Below, piece by piece: positions 13,679 through 64,000 of a stretch of 64,000 nucleotides of DNA. How positions within the stretch are numbered: position 1 is the stretch's first letter; each line of letters opens with the position of its first letter. The notes beneath the pieces are model-generated. The model saw only the letters and a program-made list of their open reading frames with translations, was not told the origin of the DNA and did not search any database. The position numbers and the translations under genes were made by a program. The stretch is from Salminus brasiliensis (lineage: Eukaryota; Chordata; Actinopteri; Characiformes; Bryconidae), in NCBI RefSeq assembly GCF_030463535.1, contig NC_132878.1, positions 86,403,355 through 86,467,354 of the forward strand. Reading direction: 5' to 3'.

Positions 13679-13769
13679 CATTTTTCAGTGCCAATTCAGC
13701 TTTGTGTGTGAGGCCATCCTGCGTGTGTACCGAGAGAGATTCAAACCCAGCCAGACACCCAGCAGCTGA
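1614..13769 (+). CDS. ptpn3: Tyrosine-protein phosphatase non-receptor type 3 (3' part: PDZ and PTP domains)
   Basis: Coding exons: 1614-1691, 1845-1901, 1974-2130, 4423-4586, 4709-4799, 5199-5263, 9428-9568, 9803-9931, 12127-12272, 12788-12923, 13689-13769. Joined, they keep one open frame of 414 codons plus TGA. The product is a cytosolic, cortex-associated phosphatase that removes phosphate from tyrosine. The PDZ domain (about residues 8-92 of this part) has the FGFN carboxylate-binding loop. The PTP domain shows [28 protein letters not shown] (general-acid Asp), [11 protein letters not shown] (nucleophile Cys and Arg) and a QTSCQ loop. Human PTPN3 is 913 aa with PDZ and PTP at about 510-901, so the FERM domain and linker lie upstream of this window. 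SCAK after the PDZ, ITMETA and PVYPL favour PTPN3, while several other stretches look more like PTPN4. The epb41l4b neighbour decides for PTPN3. All catalytic residues are present. Confidence 0.93.
1845..1901 (+). CDS. ptpn3: ptpn3 exon: PDZ middle
   Basis: 19 codons, phase 0-0, reading [19 protein letters not shown]. This is the second PDZ strand and the following loop. GTAAGC donor. Confidence 0.92.
1974..2130 (+). CDS. ptpn3: ptpn3 exon: PDZ C-terminal half
   Basis: 52 codons plus 1 nt. It includes [13 protein letters not shown] and [14 protein letters not shown], the conserved second half and alpha-helix of the PTPN3/PTPN4 PDZ. GTAAGA donor. Confidence 0.95.
2350..2600. repeat. GAACC-type interspersed repeat
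   Basis: It begins CACTCTTAAAAATAAAGGTG and carries degenerate GAACC(A)/AAGAACC blocks. Related sequence occurs at 3090-3200, 17070-17130 and 59175-59275, and in inverted form at 63400-63670. Probably a non-autonomous DNA transposon family. Confidence 0.55.
2650..3085. repeat. Degenerate copy 2 of the inverted-repeat element
   Basis: It shares the CAGCATGGTGGTGG and GTCCTGTGG blocks with copies 1, 3 and 4 but is much more diverged. It lies between two GAACC-type repeat fragments. Confidence 0.45.
3345..3390. repeat. (TA)n microsatellite
   Basis: Perfect TA dinucleotide run of about 46 nt in a ptpn3 intron. Confidence 0.95.
4423..4586 (+). CDS. ptpn3: ptpn3 exon: PDZ-PTP linker and start of PTP domain
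   Basis: The exon completes the split codon (2 nt) and adds 54 codons. A proline-rich linker is followed by [19 protein letters not shown], matching the family's conserved helix before the phosphatase domain. The donor GTTGGG is weak. Confidence 0.92.
4709..4799 (+). CDS. ptpn3: ptpn3 exon: KNRY motif
   Basis: The exon begins KLYRKKPG and contains KNRYKDVLP, the PTP motif 1 region, ending 1 nt into the Tyr of DVLPYD. Its acceptor region is TG-rich. Confidence 0.95.
5199..5263 (+). CDS. ptpn3: ptpn3 exon: YINASHVK, probable GC donor
   Basis: The exon encodes [21 protein letters not shown]. Ending at 5263 (AAG|GCTAGT) gives the length expected from human PTPN3/PTPN4 (YINANYINME...) and joins the next exon in phase 0. 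The nearest GT donor (CAT|GTGAAG, after 5257) would delete two conserved-position residues. Confidence 0.82.
5547..6002 (-). mobile_element. Tc1-type MITE, copy a
   Basis: A non-autonomous element bounded by degenerate ACACTATATCGACAAG- and GTGTCCATAAACAT-like ends. The family interior includes GGAAGGCTTT, GAGGTCAGGATGTTGGATGA and CATCATTCCAGAGA-type blocks. No transposase frame. At least eight copies occur in the window. Confidence 0.65.
6395..7210 (+). mobile_element. Degenerate mariner/Tc1-like element
   Basis: It starts CATTCAAACGTTTGGGACCC and contains GTCTGGAAAACCAAGAACAC and TACTGTGCAGCAACACCTG. Decayed transposase-like fragments have many stops. A related copy is at 37200-37870. Confidence 0.55.
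7580..8110. repeat. Copy 3 of the inverted-repeat element
   Basis: It carries the blocks AGATGAGCTTCTGTCTCTGA, CACCACCACCATG and AGAAACAGATGAACT in the reverse order of the first 470 bases of the window. Confidence 0.6.
8762..9197 (+). mobile_element. Tc1-type MITE, copy b
   Basis: Forward copy with a truncated left end: CATTGCTGACACAGATGTGC through CAATACTTATGTCCAT. It shares interior blocks with copy a. Confidence 0.65.
9343..9421. repeat. (GT)n abutting a 3' splice site
   Basis: About 40 perfect GT units ending a few bases before the exon at 9428. Confidence 0.95.
9428..9568 (+). CDS. ptpn3: ptpn3 exon: QGPLPHTC and FW motifs
   Basis: 47 codons, phase 0-0, including [16 protein letters not shown] and [12 protein letters not shown]. 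The acceptor TTTTAG lies only a few bases after an ~80-nt (GT)n tract (9343-9421). Confidence 0.93.
9803..9931 (+). CDS. ptpn3: ptpn3 exon: KCHQYWP motif
   Basis: 43 codons, phase 0-0: [17 protein letters not shown] through the beta-strand region ending [10 protein letters not shown]. Confidence 0.95.
9932..12126 (+). other. ptpn3: ptpn3 intron
   Basis: It begins with an AC-rich tract after the donor (9943-9955). It holds an antisense Tc1-like remnant at 11190-11665; the rest is AT-rich with no gene seen. Confidence 0.75.
11190..11665 (-). mobile_element. Antisense Tc1-like transposon remnant
   Basis: On the minus strand the order matches the family seen at 42950-43200 and 54530-54790 (CAGTGGTCAGTA..., CTTAAAGGATCTGCTGC). 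Frames are broken. Confidence 0.55.
12127..12272 (+). CDS. ptpn3: ptpn3 exon: WPD loop and catalytic cysteine
   Basis: 48 codons plus 2 nt. It contains [19 protein letters not shown] (general-acid Asp) and ends VVHC plus AG. The catalytic Cys codon is TGC at 12268-12270, and the following Ser is split across the intron. Confidence 0.96.
12305..12324. repeat. Poly(C) run
   Basis: Twenty consecutive C in a ptpn3 intron. Its true length may be uncertain because homopolymers are error-prone. Confidence 0.9.
12788..12923 (+). CDS. ptpn3: ptpn3 exon: rest of P-loop
   Basis: The exon completes [10 protein letters not shown] and continues through [15 protein letters not shown] and [11 protein letters not shown]. 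The phosphate-binding Arg is present. Its donor runs directly into an AC-rich tract. Confidence 0.96.
12969..13473 (-). mobile_element. Tc1-type MITE, copy c
   Basis: Reverse copy beginning ATGGACAAAAGTATTGGGAC and ending near TTGGACATAGAGTGT, within the 765-nt intron before the last ptpn3 exon. Confidence 0.65.
13584..13675. repeat. (GT)46 before the last ptpn3 exon
   Basis: 92 nt of perfect GT ending 13 nt before the exon at 13689. Confidence 0.95.
13689..13769 (+). CDS. ptpn3: ptpn3 last coding exon
   Basis: 26 codons and TGA (13767-13769): [18 protein letters not shown] and a short tail. Human ends similarly after FVCEAILKVYEEG. The preceding intron ends with 92 nt of (GT)n, then ACTCATTTTTCAG. 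Confidence 0.95.
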   Translation, partial: CQFSFVCEAILRVYRERFKPSQTPSS

Positions 13770-14763
13770 CAAGAGGAGAACAGGCGGGATGGACAGGAAT
13801 ACAGAAATGGAGGGAGAAAAACAAAAGTGGTGGTAGGGATGATGGATACACTAAGAGAGAGAAAGAGAGTGAGAGATATATAGACACCTTCCTCTGCACT
13901 GATTAAAATAAAGATGGCTGTAAAAGAAGTAGAAAGAAGGACACGTAGAAATGAGCATATTCGTTAAAGACGAGTTGAGAAAGGGAGAAAAGGGGAGAAT
14001 AGTTCCTAGAATGGATATGCAGTCTCTTCTCCTTTAACCGTAGTGCCCTAGCTTTGAATTCCAGGTCACAGTATCACCTGGATCTGTCGCATCACTGAGC
14101 TAGCATCGTTTCTCTCTCTTTTTTTCAAAAAGGAAGGATTGTTCGAATATATGTCAGGTCGCTTTCCTAGGGTGCCTCAACAAAACTGACAAGCAATTGC
14201 TGAACGTATCACATAACATAGCCGTCGTTCCCCTCACTGTGTCAAACACTTGAGCTAACAGCTCTTGTAGTCAGAGATGAATATGCCGAGGTACTTAACA
14301 AGGGCTCATTCAAGCATGTTTGGGTTCAGCCGCACTGCCCTGCTGCTCCGAATCAGACACCAAATCCCACAGCTGCAGCTGATCCAGATGACTTTGAGGA
14401 TGTCGCGATCACTGCAATCAAGACCGGCAGCGCCTTCACATCTGCATGGATCATGGGAGGGGACATAAAGCACTTTGTCACTTTTTTTGTTTTTTGATTC
14501 ATACAGCTTACACACACACACACACACACACACACAGAGACAGACAGACTGTAGGCCTGTTCAACACTGGGATGCTACAAACTAAAACAATCGACCATCA
14601 ACTGTGCTAATAATAAAGTTATGGAATTGTTGATGCAGGTGGTGTTGCCTTATTTCTGAGAGATGTGACTTACAAACAGGGTCTTTAATCCTTATTGGAT
14701 TTGGGGAAGGGGGTTTAAGGCACTATTCATAAAGGTTAATCACAACAAGTGTTGCACAATAAA
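13770..14763 (+). other. ptpn3: ptpn3 3' UTR with candidate poly(A) signals
   Basis: This follows the ptpn3 stop. AATAAA hexamers lie at 13907-13912, 14612-14617 and 14758-14763, and I cannot tell which is used. A short (CA)n lies at 14512-14535. An ATG-less open stretch of 91 codons (14222-14497, + strand) has no recognised homology. Confidence 0.5.
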
Positions 14764-16229
14764 AGCTCCCCATTTACACTATTTGAATTTAAGAAAACTT
14801 GGAACTTTTTCTGTTTGGTTTGATTTGGTTTGGTACAGAAAAATCCAAGCTCACCAAAATGCCTCACAACAAACCACATGAAAACATTCTCACCACTTAT
14901 TGGTCAGACCTGGAGCTGGAAGTAAATCCAGGAAGAAGGTCCTATGTTCTGGACGAGTGTATATTTCTGTGCAGTTTAACTTGCCACGACGGCATTGATT
15001 GTCTGGGTGCTATACCAGGTTAAACTACCGTTTCTCTCAAACTTGTGGAGTACACCTGATATTTATCATGTTCTCACCACAAAGAAACCACTCCATAGTT
15101 AGTTTGAGACCAAGCCCACCTCCTCCCAAGGGTCTTGTGGTTGTTTTGGTCCGCATCGGAGTGCAATTTCTTTGTTCACACCTGCCCAAGCGAATTGAAC
15201 TAAGGTTAAAAATGAACTAGCTACCGATTTGACCGCACTGACTCAAAACAAGCACTGTCCATGAGTGGACAGAACTATGCAACACATTTAATAGAGGAAA
15301 ATAACAGGTAGATAAACGAATTAAATAAAAAACCCAGTAAAAGACCAGAGACGGGAGCGATTAATAATGAGACTAAATCAAGAATAAACCAAAAGATGAC
15401 TGAATGCATTGTCTTAAAGTGGACTTAAAGCCTGAGAGAATACAGAAAACAGAAAAGGCCATTTTCGTTTCATTGCTGTCCAATGGAAAACATCTATCTC
15501 CAAAATGATTACTTTAGAGGAGAAGGCAGAAATGTCCTTAACTGGAAGTCAATGCAAATAAGAGTTTATTTCATGTTATTTAAAAAGTTCCTATTGGTCT
15601 GTTCATTCAGAATTATTCACCCAGTGTACAGAACCATGGGGAAAACTAAAAATGGTGGTGGTGAATGGAACCACACATGAGTTTAATGCCAATAAAACCT
15701 ACCTTACAAAAGGTTATTACACATTTGCATCTACAAACTTTTGACCCCATTGTCAGGGGGTTGCAGGTTTGATCCCTGGAGATGTTACAGTCATCCTTGT
15801 CTGGGATTCTAAGAAGGAACAAATGACCTCACTGTCTCTAGGAGGGTAGGATGGGCTTCCATCACCCCATATCGATAAGCACAATGGACAGAACAGAAAT
15901 GGTTGTAGAGTTCTCCTCCAAGTGTGTTAAACTGACTGGTGTTGTTGCATTACTGCCAGCTCAAAAAGATACAAAGGCTGTCTTAAAGAGCCTTGTGGAA
16001 GAGTGTGGTATGTTGCATGATAGCAGCTTGGTGGCACAGTGTGTGGTAAAGGAAGACTGGGTTAGTGGGTGGAATTGGCCTTGATTATTACTAAACTGGA
16101 GAGAAATTGGTGTTAAAAAAACCTTTGAATGCATTAATGGTGAAGGGACACAGGCAGGGTTTTATAGGGCAAAATAGTCCCCAAGGCAAACTTAATTCAG
16201 GTTTACCACCATCATTAAGATTTTTTATT

Positions 16230-16430
16230 AAAAGCTGCATTTGATTTAGTGTGGGAGGTAACAAGGCTGCCCACCCTGTGGAAGATCGGGGTTTGATACC
16301 CAGGTTGGGCCATCACACCACTCTACCAATAAGTCCTTGAGCTCTTCCAACTCTCCGTTCTCCTACATGTGTAGCATCATTCAAATGTAAAGGCTGCTCT
16401 GCTCTGAAAAATTGTAAATGTAAATTCGGA
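16230..16430 (+). mobile_element. tRNA-derived SINE-like repeat
   Basis: A B-box-like GGGGTTTGATACCCAGG near 16288-16304 is followed by a short A/T-rich tail. The A box is degenerate. Confidence 0.45.
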
Positions 16431-16598
16431 ACACATGTGGGTTAATTGGACGTTTTGGAGAGTAAGTAAAGTGTTTGCGCAGTAGAAATCACTGTTTGGC
16501 TACAATGCGTGCACAATGCAACAGTTTTTCAGTTCTTCAGTTATGCATACATTTTAATAAATCGGTGGTTGAAGGGTGTTAAGGCACCTTTATTTAAA

Positions 16599-16824
16599 CA
16601 AAATGGACAAAAGTATTGGGACATTCATTTCCTCTGAAATCGGGGGTATTAAAAATGCATTCTGCTTTTGTTGGAGTAACTGTCTCTACTTTCCAGGGAA
16701 GGCTTTCTACTTTATACCCTTCTAGACAACATCTGGCTTTAGGCATGGTACCAGTAGGTTCATGTTTATCTGCTTCAGAGAGTCCAGTTCTGTTGGTAGT
16801 ACTTCTCTGCAGGCACTGGACAAG

Positions 16825-16887
<63 letters not shown>

Positions 16888-16983
16888 CGCATTTGCACAT
16901 CTGTGTCAGCAATAGTTGCAATTTAAAGTATAGCTGAATGCGTTCATTAGAAAGGGTGTCCACAAACATTTGAACATATAGTG
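16599..16983 (-). mobile_element. Tc1-type MITE, copy d, with internal (GT)n
   Basis: AAATGGACAAAAGTATTGGG at the left and GTGTCCACAAACATTTGAAC at the right. A (GT)n of about 60 nt sits inside at about 16827-16885. Confidence 0.7.
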
Positions 16984-17725
16984 AATGAAGCAAGTTTGAA
17001 GAAAATGATTGTAATAAAATCCAGTAAAATAAAACTTTTAAAGAAGTACAGTCTTGAAACTGAAGGTGCTTTCAAAGGTTCTTTGAGCTTTAAACAGTTC
17101 TTTAAAGGTTCTTTTGTGGTAGAAGAACTGTGTTTGGCTCTAGAAATAACAATATTTGTAATAGTGATTTGGGAGTTTAAATTTTTAAAGGATGGAACTA
17201 CAAGAACATTTCGCTGTGAATGAAAGAAGAGGCTAGACACAACAAAGGCCAGTGAGCAGACAGAGCTGCACTATATATTCAACATAGGAAAATGACATAC
17301 AGTCAATCAGGGGTGCTGTATAGAGGGGAAGGTTAGGATGACTCTAAGGGCCTATGATTGACAGGGGCCCAACAAATGTGTTAATTAAAGGTTTGGGTAG
17401 AATTGTTAGAGCTGTGGGCCCCAGAATCCCTGGCAGCGCCAGAAGTCAGTAACAGACAAAAGACAGGTGGAGCTAATGATGAGACATCCATGTGAAAAGA
17501 CCTGATGCCTGAGAGAAAACAGAAAACTGGAAAGTAAAAGCACATAATTCAGTGCTCTGGTGTGAAATAGTGCTCTCTAGAGCAGTCTGCTGAGTTTAAC
17601 GCCTAGAATTAATGAATTCCCCTTTAAGCATTTCTCTAAATGTCCTTGACGAAGCCCTGAGGGTTACATTAAGTGCATCCTGTGGGCCTGAGGCACGTAT
17701 GAAGGCGGTCGTGACTCTCGAGTGT

Positions 17726-17739
17726 CCAGCAGGTGGCGC
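17726..17739 (+). promoter_or_regulatory. CTCF-type motif upstream of epb41l4b
   Basis: The sequence CCAGCAGGTGGCGC matches the CTCF core consensus CCASYAGRKGGCRS at every position. It lies about 640 bp before the epb41l4b start codon, at the edge of the CpG-rich block. Binding is inferred from sequence alone. Confidence 0.6.
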
Positions 17740-17798
17740 TGTCCGGCGCACTCTGACCCACAGAGAGCGAAAAAAAGTTTGAGTGCTGCTGTGATTTG

Positions 17799-17808
17799 GC
17801 GCATGCGC
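17799..17808 (+). promoter_or_regulatory. epb41l4b: NRF-1 palindrome in the epb41l4b promoter
   Basis: GCGCATGCGC is the exact NRF-1 core, typical of TATA-less CpG-island promoters. It sits 60 bp after the CTCF-like motif. The transcription start is probably just downstream. Confidence 0.6.
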
Positions 17809-18027
17809 GGAGGAGCCCGCCTGGCCAGTTCCTCTGGATTACTTTACCTGAAAGGTGCATCAGTTTCGGTCAGGAGAGAAAGGAAGGGGGAAATCGGAGC
17901 AGAGAAGCAGGGGGTGCCCGGACACCATCCCAGCCTGCGCGGAGAGCTCGAGCTTCGACAACCGGGAGTTAGAGCCCCCCGCCTGCGGCTCTTAATCCTC
18001 TTTAGTGAAACGAAGATTACGATAGAG

Positions 18028-18083
18028 TGAGAGGTAGAGGTAGAGGTAGAGGCAGGGGCAGGGGCAGGGGCAGGGGCAGGGGC
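18028..18083 (+). repeat. Hexamer repeat, G-quadruplex candidate
   Basis: AGGTAG units change into GGGGCA units. Five GGGG runs (18055-58, 18061-64, 18067-70, 18073-76, 18079-82) are separated by 2-nt CA spacers, a textbook G-quadruplex pattern. It lies about 300 nt before the start codon, probably inside the 5' UTR. Confidence 0.85.
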
Positions 18084-18380
18084 TGGTGTGTGTGTGGGGG
18101 GGCAAGGCGGAGAAGAAGGAAAAGGAAAAAGAAAAATCAGCAAAAAGCTCTAAAAGCTGCCAGGGGCTCCGGCAGGTGTGCTGCTGGTGGTTGTTGTTGT
18201 TTTGTTTCTGGGCACGAAACGACCGGCCGACCGACTGACCGGCCCGTGGAGGTCGGCGTCCTCGCTGACCGTGTCGCCGGAGCAACGCGTTCGAGCTCCC
18301 GCGTCGCTCCGCTGTCGTGCCCCGCGGTAGGTGGCGGTTGTCGTGGCTGTGGGGGGTAAGGAGAAGGAGAAGGAGAAAGG

Positions 18381-61287
<42,907 letters not shown>

Positions 61288-61760
61288 AACCATATGAGCA
61301 TCCAGATACATAGCAATTGAAGAAAACACCTTAAATTCATTGCACTGTACTTTTTATACATTCACACAAACCTAAGACTATTTTTTAATGATGGAGCTTA
61401 TTGCCCTTATAAACCACATCTGCAATTTCATTATGTTTATAAAGAACCCACTGATACTCTACGTCATTTCAGACCCTGTTTATTTGTCCTTATGGCTTTG
61501 GAATTGTGCCTCAAAGTCTATACATATACTATGTTCTTTTCATTGGAGCACATTGTGTTAAATCTCATGGGAGCCACTTGTTTGAGCTACACCTGATGTA
61601 ATACCCTGTACATACAGATTGTAAATACCATGTAAAAAGTAAACACTGTCATGTGTTTTCATGGAAGCTTTCTAGCATTTTAAAGGGAACTTTTTGCAAA
61701 CGTGCATTTCCGCTCCCGACATAAACACTTACTGAATAAATCTGCTCTCCTGGTAATCTG
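61288..61760 (+). other. epb41l4b: 3' UTR of the epb41l4b long isoform
   Basis: AT-rich and free of obvious repeats. The first good AATAAA is at 61735-61740; another at 61966-61971 is possible. Confidence 0.6.
61735..61740 (+). terminator. epb41l4b: Poly(A) signal, long isoform
   Basis: Canonical AATAAA 450 nt after the stop codon, followed by T-rich sequence. Confidence 0.55.
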
Positions 61761-62054
61761 AACTAGATGATCCAGATTATTTCCAGGTATTTCTGATCAT
61801 ATGAATTTTAGTTTTGTTGGCATGTGTTTCGCAAAGGTTAACAGTGAGAGCTTGTGTAGCACAAGATATGATAGTAGTGATAATACAGTAGCTATAACCA
61901 CAGGCTCATGAAAATGTGTGAAAATGTCCTGTGATTCACTGTTTCAAAAAGTCATATTTATTATTAATAAAATAATTCTATTATGAATTATCTCCACTAC
62001 AAATGAAAGAGTAGTTTGTTTACAGCACATACCATGTATTAATTAGATTGAGGG

Positions 62055-62470
62055 GCTAGCTGTACCAGACAGACTAAAGGGCAAGTAGTAACAGATTAGG
62101 GGGCTGAAGGGCTAGCTGTAACAGGCTGAAGGGCTAGCTGTAACAGGCTGAAGGGCTAGCTGTAACAGGCTGAAGGTATAGTTGTAACAGACAGACTGAA
62201 GGGCAAGTAGTAACAGATTGGGGGGCTGAAGGGCTAGCTGTAACAGACTGAAGGTATAGTTGTAAAAGACAGACTGAAGGTTGAACAGACTGAACAGACT
62301 GGGGGGCTGAGGGGCTAGCTGTAACGGACTGAAGGGCTAGCTGTAACGGACTGAAGGGCTAGCTGTAACAGGCTGAAGGTATAGTTGTAACAGACAGACT
62401 GAAGGGCAAGTAGTAACAGATTGGGGGGCTGAGGGGTAGTTGTAACAGGCTGAAAGGATAGTTGTAAGTC
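62055..62470. repeat. Minisatellite, GGGCTAGCTGTAACAGRCTGAA-type
   Basis: About 20 units of roughly 20-24 bp, such as AGGGCTAGCTGTAACAGGCT, with variant units (GGTATAGTTGTAACAGACAG, GGGCAAGTAGTAACAGATTG) in a repeated higher-order pattern. Confidence 0.9.
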
Positions 62471-63399
62471 ACTAAAGAGTCTGATAAATCAGCACAAACA
62501 CAATGACCCTCAATGTAGTTCTGTGTTGTTTAAACCAGATCTAATATTCAACCTAAACAAAAGGATCTGCATCAAAATGAGTACGATTAGTAATCAGAGG
62601 CTGTATCAGTTATACAATTTAAATATACTTTCTATTCATGATTTTAGACTATAGTTTTGATGAATCTGTGCATAAAACAAAAATGTAACTGTTTTAATAC
62701 ATGCATGCCCTTATTGTTTTACTGGTTTTTATCTCCACCATGTGGGGCTGTACTTCAGTTTGGTTACCTCTCACTCTTATTTATATGCGTCAAACGACAT
62801 TATACAAACACCTGGAGGGCCCATAAAATCATATTAGTGAGAATTCTGTGACATAGCAGTGAGGAAACATCTTTACGATTAAAGCCATGCAAGTTCATCT
62901 TTTCAAACTCTTTCATTAGTCTGTGGTTCACATTCTCACAAATTCAGGTGTCTTCTCTCAGAGAGCTTACTTGTTGAATGGCTCAGGAATATGCGGTGAG
63001 CTGGGAGTAGTTTCTATGGCCCACTAGATGGCATCAATTATGCACTTGTGTTGACAGGCTAAAATGAAAGACATCACACACATGCTTGGTTGTGAGAAAA
63101 TTATGATTCAATAATGTAATCGATGTTTGAGTGAGCAAAATGTGGACATAAAACTATACTTAAAAGAAGTATTTTGAGTGTGCAGAAATGGAAAGAAATG
63201 GAAATAACATGACATTCAGCCATGCAGCTTCATGAAGGTGTTAACTTTTATTTGCTTTTTAAGTTAACACAAAATATCAAAATAAAATAACACTTTCTCC
63301 ACAGTATAACAGCCAAACACATGAGCTCTCAGTTACTTTTCCAGTGGTCCACTAACGCCCAAATTTGGTCATGTAGTTTATATTTTCATACAATAATAA

Positions 63400-63670
63400 C
63401 TTGTACATTAAAATGTACCATTAATTGCTACAAACGGTTTCTTGAGAAATGCCATAAGAACCACTTTTGAGTCCATGAAGAAGCATGTTTAGAATAGAGA
63501 GTGAGAGTGTGAAGAACCTTTAGATCAAGGGAAAATTTCTTTAGCCATTTAAAAGGTTTCTCACTCTCAAATCTGTCACAACAGGGTTCTTCATGGTATT
63601 ACTAATAGTGGTTCTTCTATGATATCGCTTAGAAAACCATTTTGTAGTACCTTTATTTTTAAAAGTGTGA
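63400..63670 (-). repeat. GAACC-type interspersed repeat, inverted copy
   Basis: GAACCACTTTTGAGTCCATG near the left and ACCTTTATTTTTAAAAGTGT at the right, the inverse of the left end seen at 2354. Confidence 0.55.
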
Positions 63671-64000
63671 TAAAACTTATCATTTTTAGAAATTTGACCA
63701 CTTATGAACCTGTGAAGTTGCGCAGAACTACAAGATATTAGCAACACCTTATATTCTTTTTTTAGATCATTGACGACATTGGGCCTTATTCACCAGGTGT
63801 TCTTAAGAAGAAATGTCTTCTTAAAACTTGTTTTTTTACCATTTTGTACAATTGGTTCTATCTTTTTAGGAGCAGAGCTGTTGACAATTTAAAAACATCC
63901 ATCTGACGTAAACTTTCTGGACTTTTCTCAAGAACTAATTTAATTCAAAATGATAAAATTCTTAGAAAGGCACTGGTGAATGAGGCCCAGTAATTGCAAA

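Larger units (their letters stand above)
14764..17650. other. Intergenic region between ptpn3 and epb41l4b
   Basis: I see no gene here. It holds low-complexity AT-rich sequence, possible SINE remnants around 15750-16080 and at 16230-16430, a Tc1-type MITE at 16599-16983, and an interspersed repeat (about 17310-17450). An inverted relative of that repeat lies at about 47510-47600. Confidence 0.6.
61761..64000. other. Region downstream of epb41l4b
   Basis: No gene seen. It holds a minisatellite (62055-62470), a GAACC-type repeat (63400-63670) and a dispersed repeat at 63778-63990 whose blocks (CTTAAGAAGAAA, TTTTCTCAAGAACT) also occur at about 33160-33370. Confidence 0.65.

Noticed and set aside
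18027..18359. Arg-Gly-rich frame upstream of the epb41l4b start
   Set aside because: It comes from the GGGGCA/AGGTAG hexamer in the 5' UTR, has no ATG start and is out of frame with exon 1.

Overview
The window is vertebrate nuclear DNA, almost certainly from a teleost fish. It has long introns with GT-AG borders, dense dinucleotide microsatellites, degenerate Tc1/mariner-like elements and their short derivatives, and tRNA-derived SINEs. The repeat mix resembles what I associate with otophysan fishes (tetras, piranhas, catfishes), but that placement is weak inference.

Two protein-coding genes lie head to tail on the + strand. The first (about 1-14,700) is the 3' part of a non-receptor tyrosine phosphatase with a PDZ domain and a PTP domain. 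I call it ptpn3; the paralogue ptpn4 is the alternative. Eleven exons can be read in one continuous frame from 1614 to the stop at 13769 (414 residues), and the FERM half lies off the left edge. The second (about 17,700-61,800) is a complete FERM and FERM-adjacent-domain protein that I call epb41l4b (EHM2). It has a CpG-rich first exon at 18381-18623 and fifteen exons shared by two isoforms. A short isoform ends in an alternative last exon at 50208-50328 (505 aa). A long isoform uses eight further exons and stops at 61287 (728 aa). PTPN3 followed by EPB41L4B in the same transcriptional direction is also the human 9q31 order, which supports both names.

Between the genes (13,770-17,700) are the ptpn3 3' UTR and mobile-element remnants. 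Next come an exact CTCF-consensus match (17726-17739), an exact NRF-1 palindrome (17799-17808) and the CpG-rich, G-quadruplex-prone 5' UTR of epb41l4b. Introns are filled with Tc1-like elements, an intact-looking PIF/Harbinger MITE with TTA duplications, an inverted-repeat family, SINEs and several minisatellites.

The most notable non-gene signal is in the splice sites. Long (GT)n tracts sit against several 3' splice sites, and in three introns an AC-rich tract lies near the opposite end. That is the layout for RNA pairing across an intron that has been described in fish. One ptpn3 intron appears to use a GC donor. Both epb41l4b isoforms end in a Thr-x-Leu PDZ ligand. I see no sign of a wholly new biological system; these splice-site and C-terminal features are the best leads.
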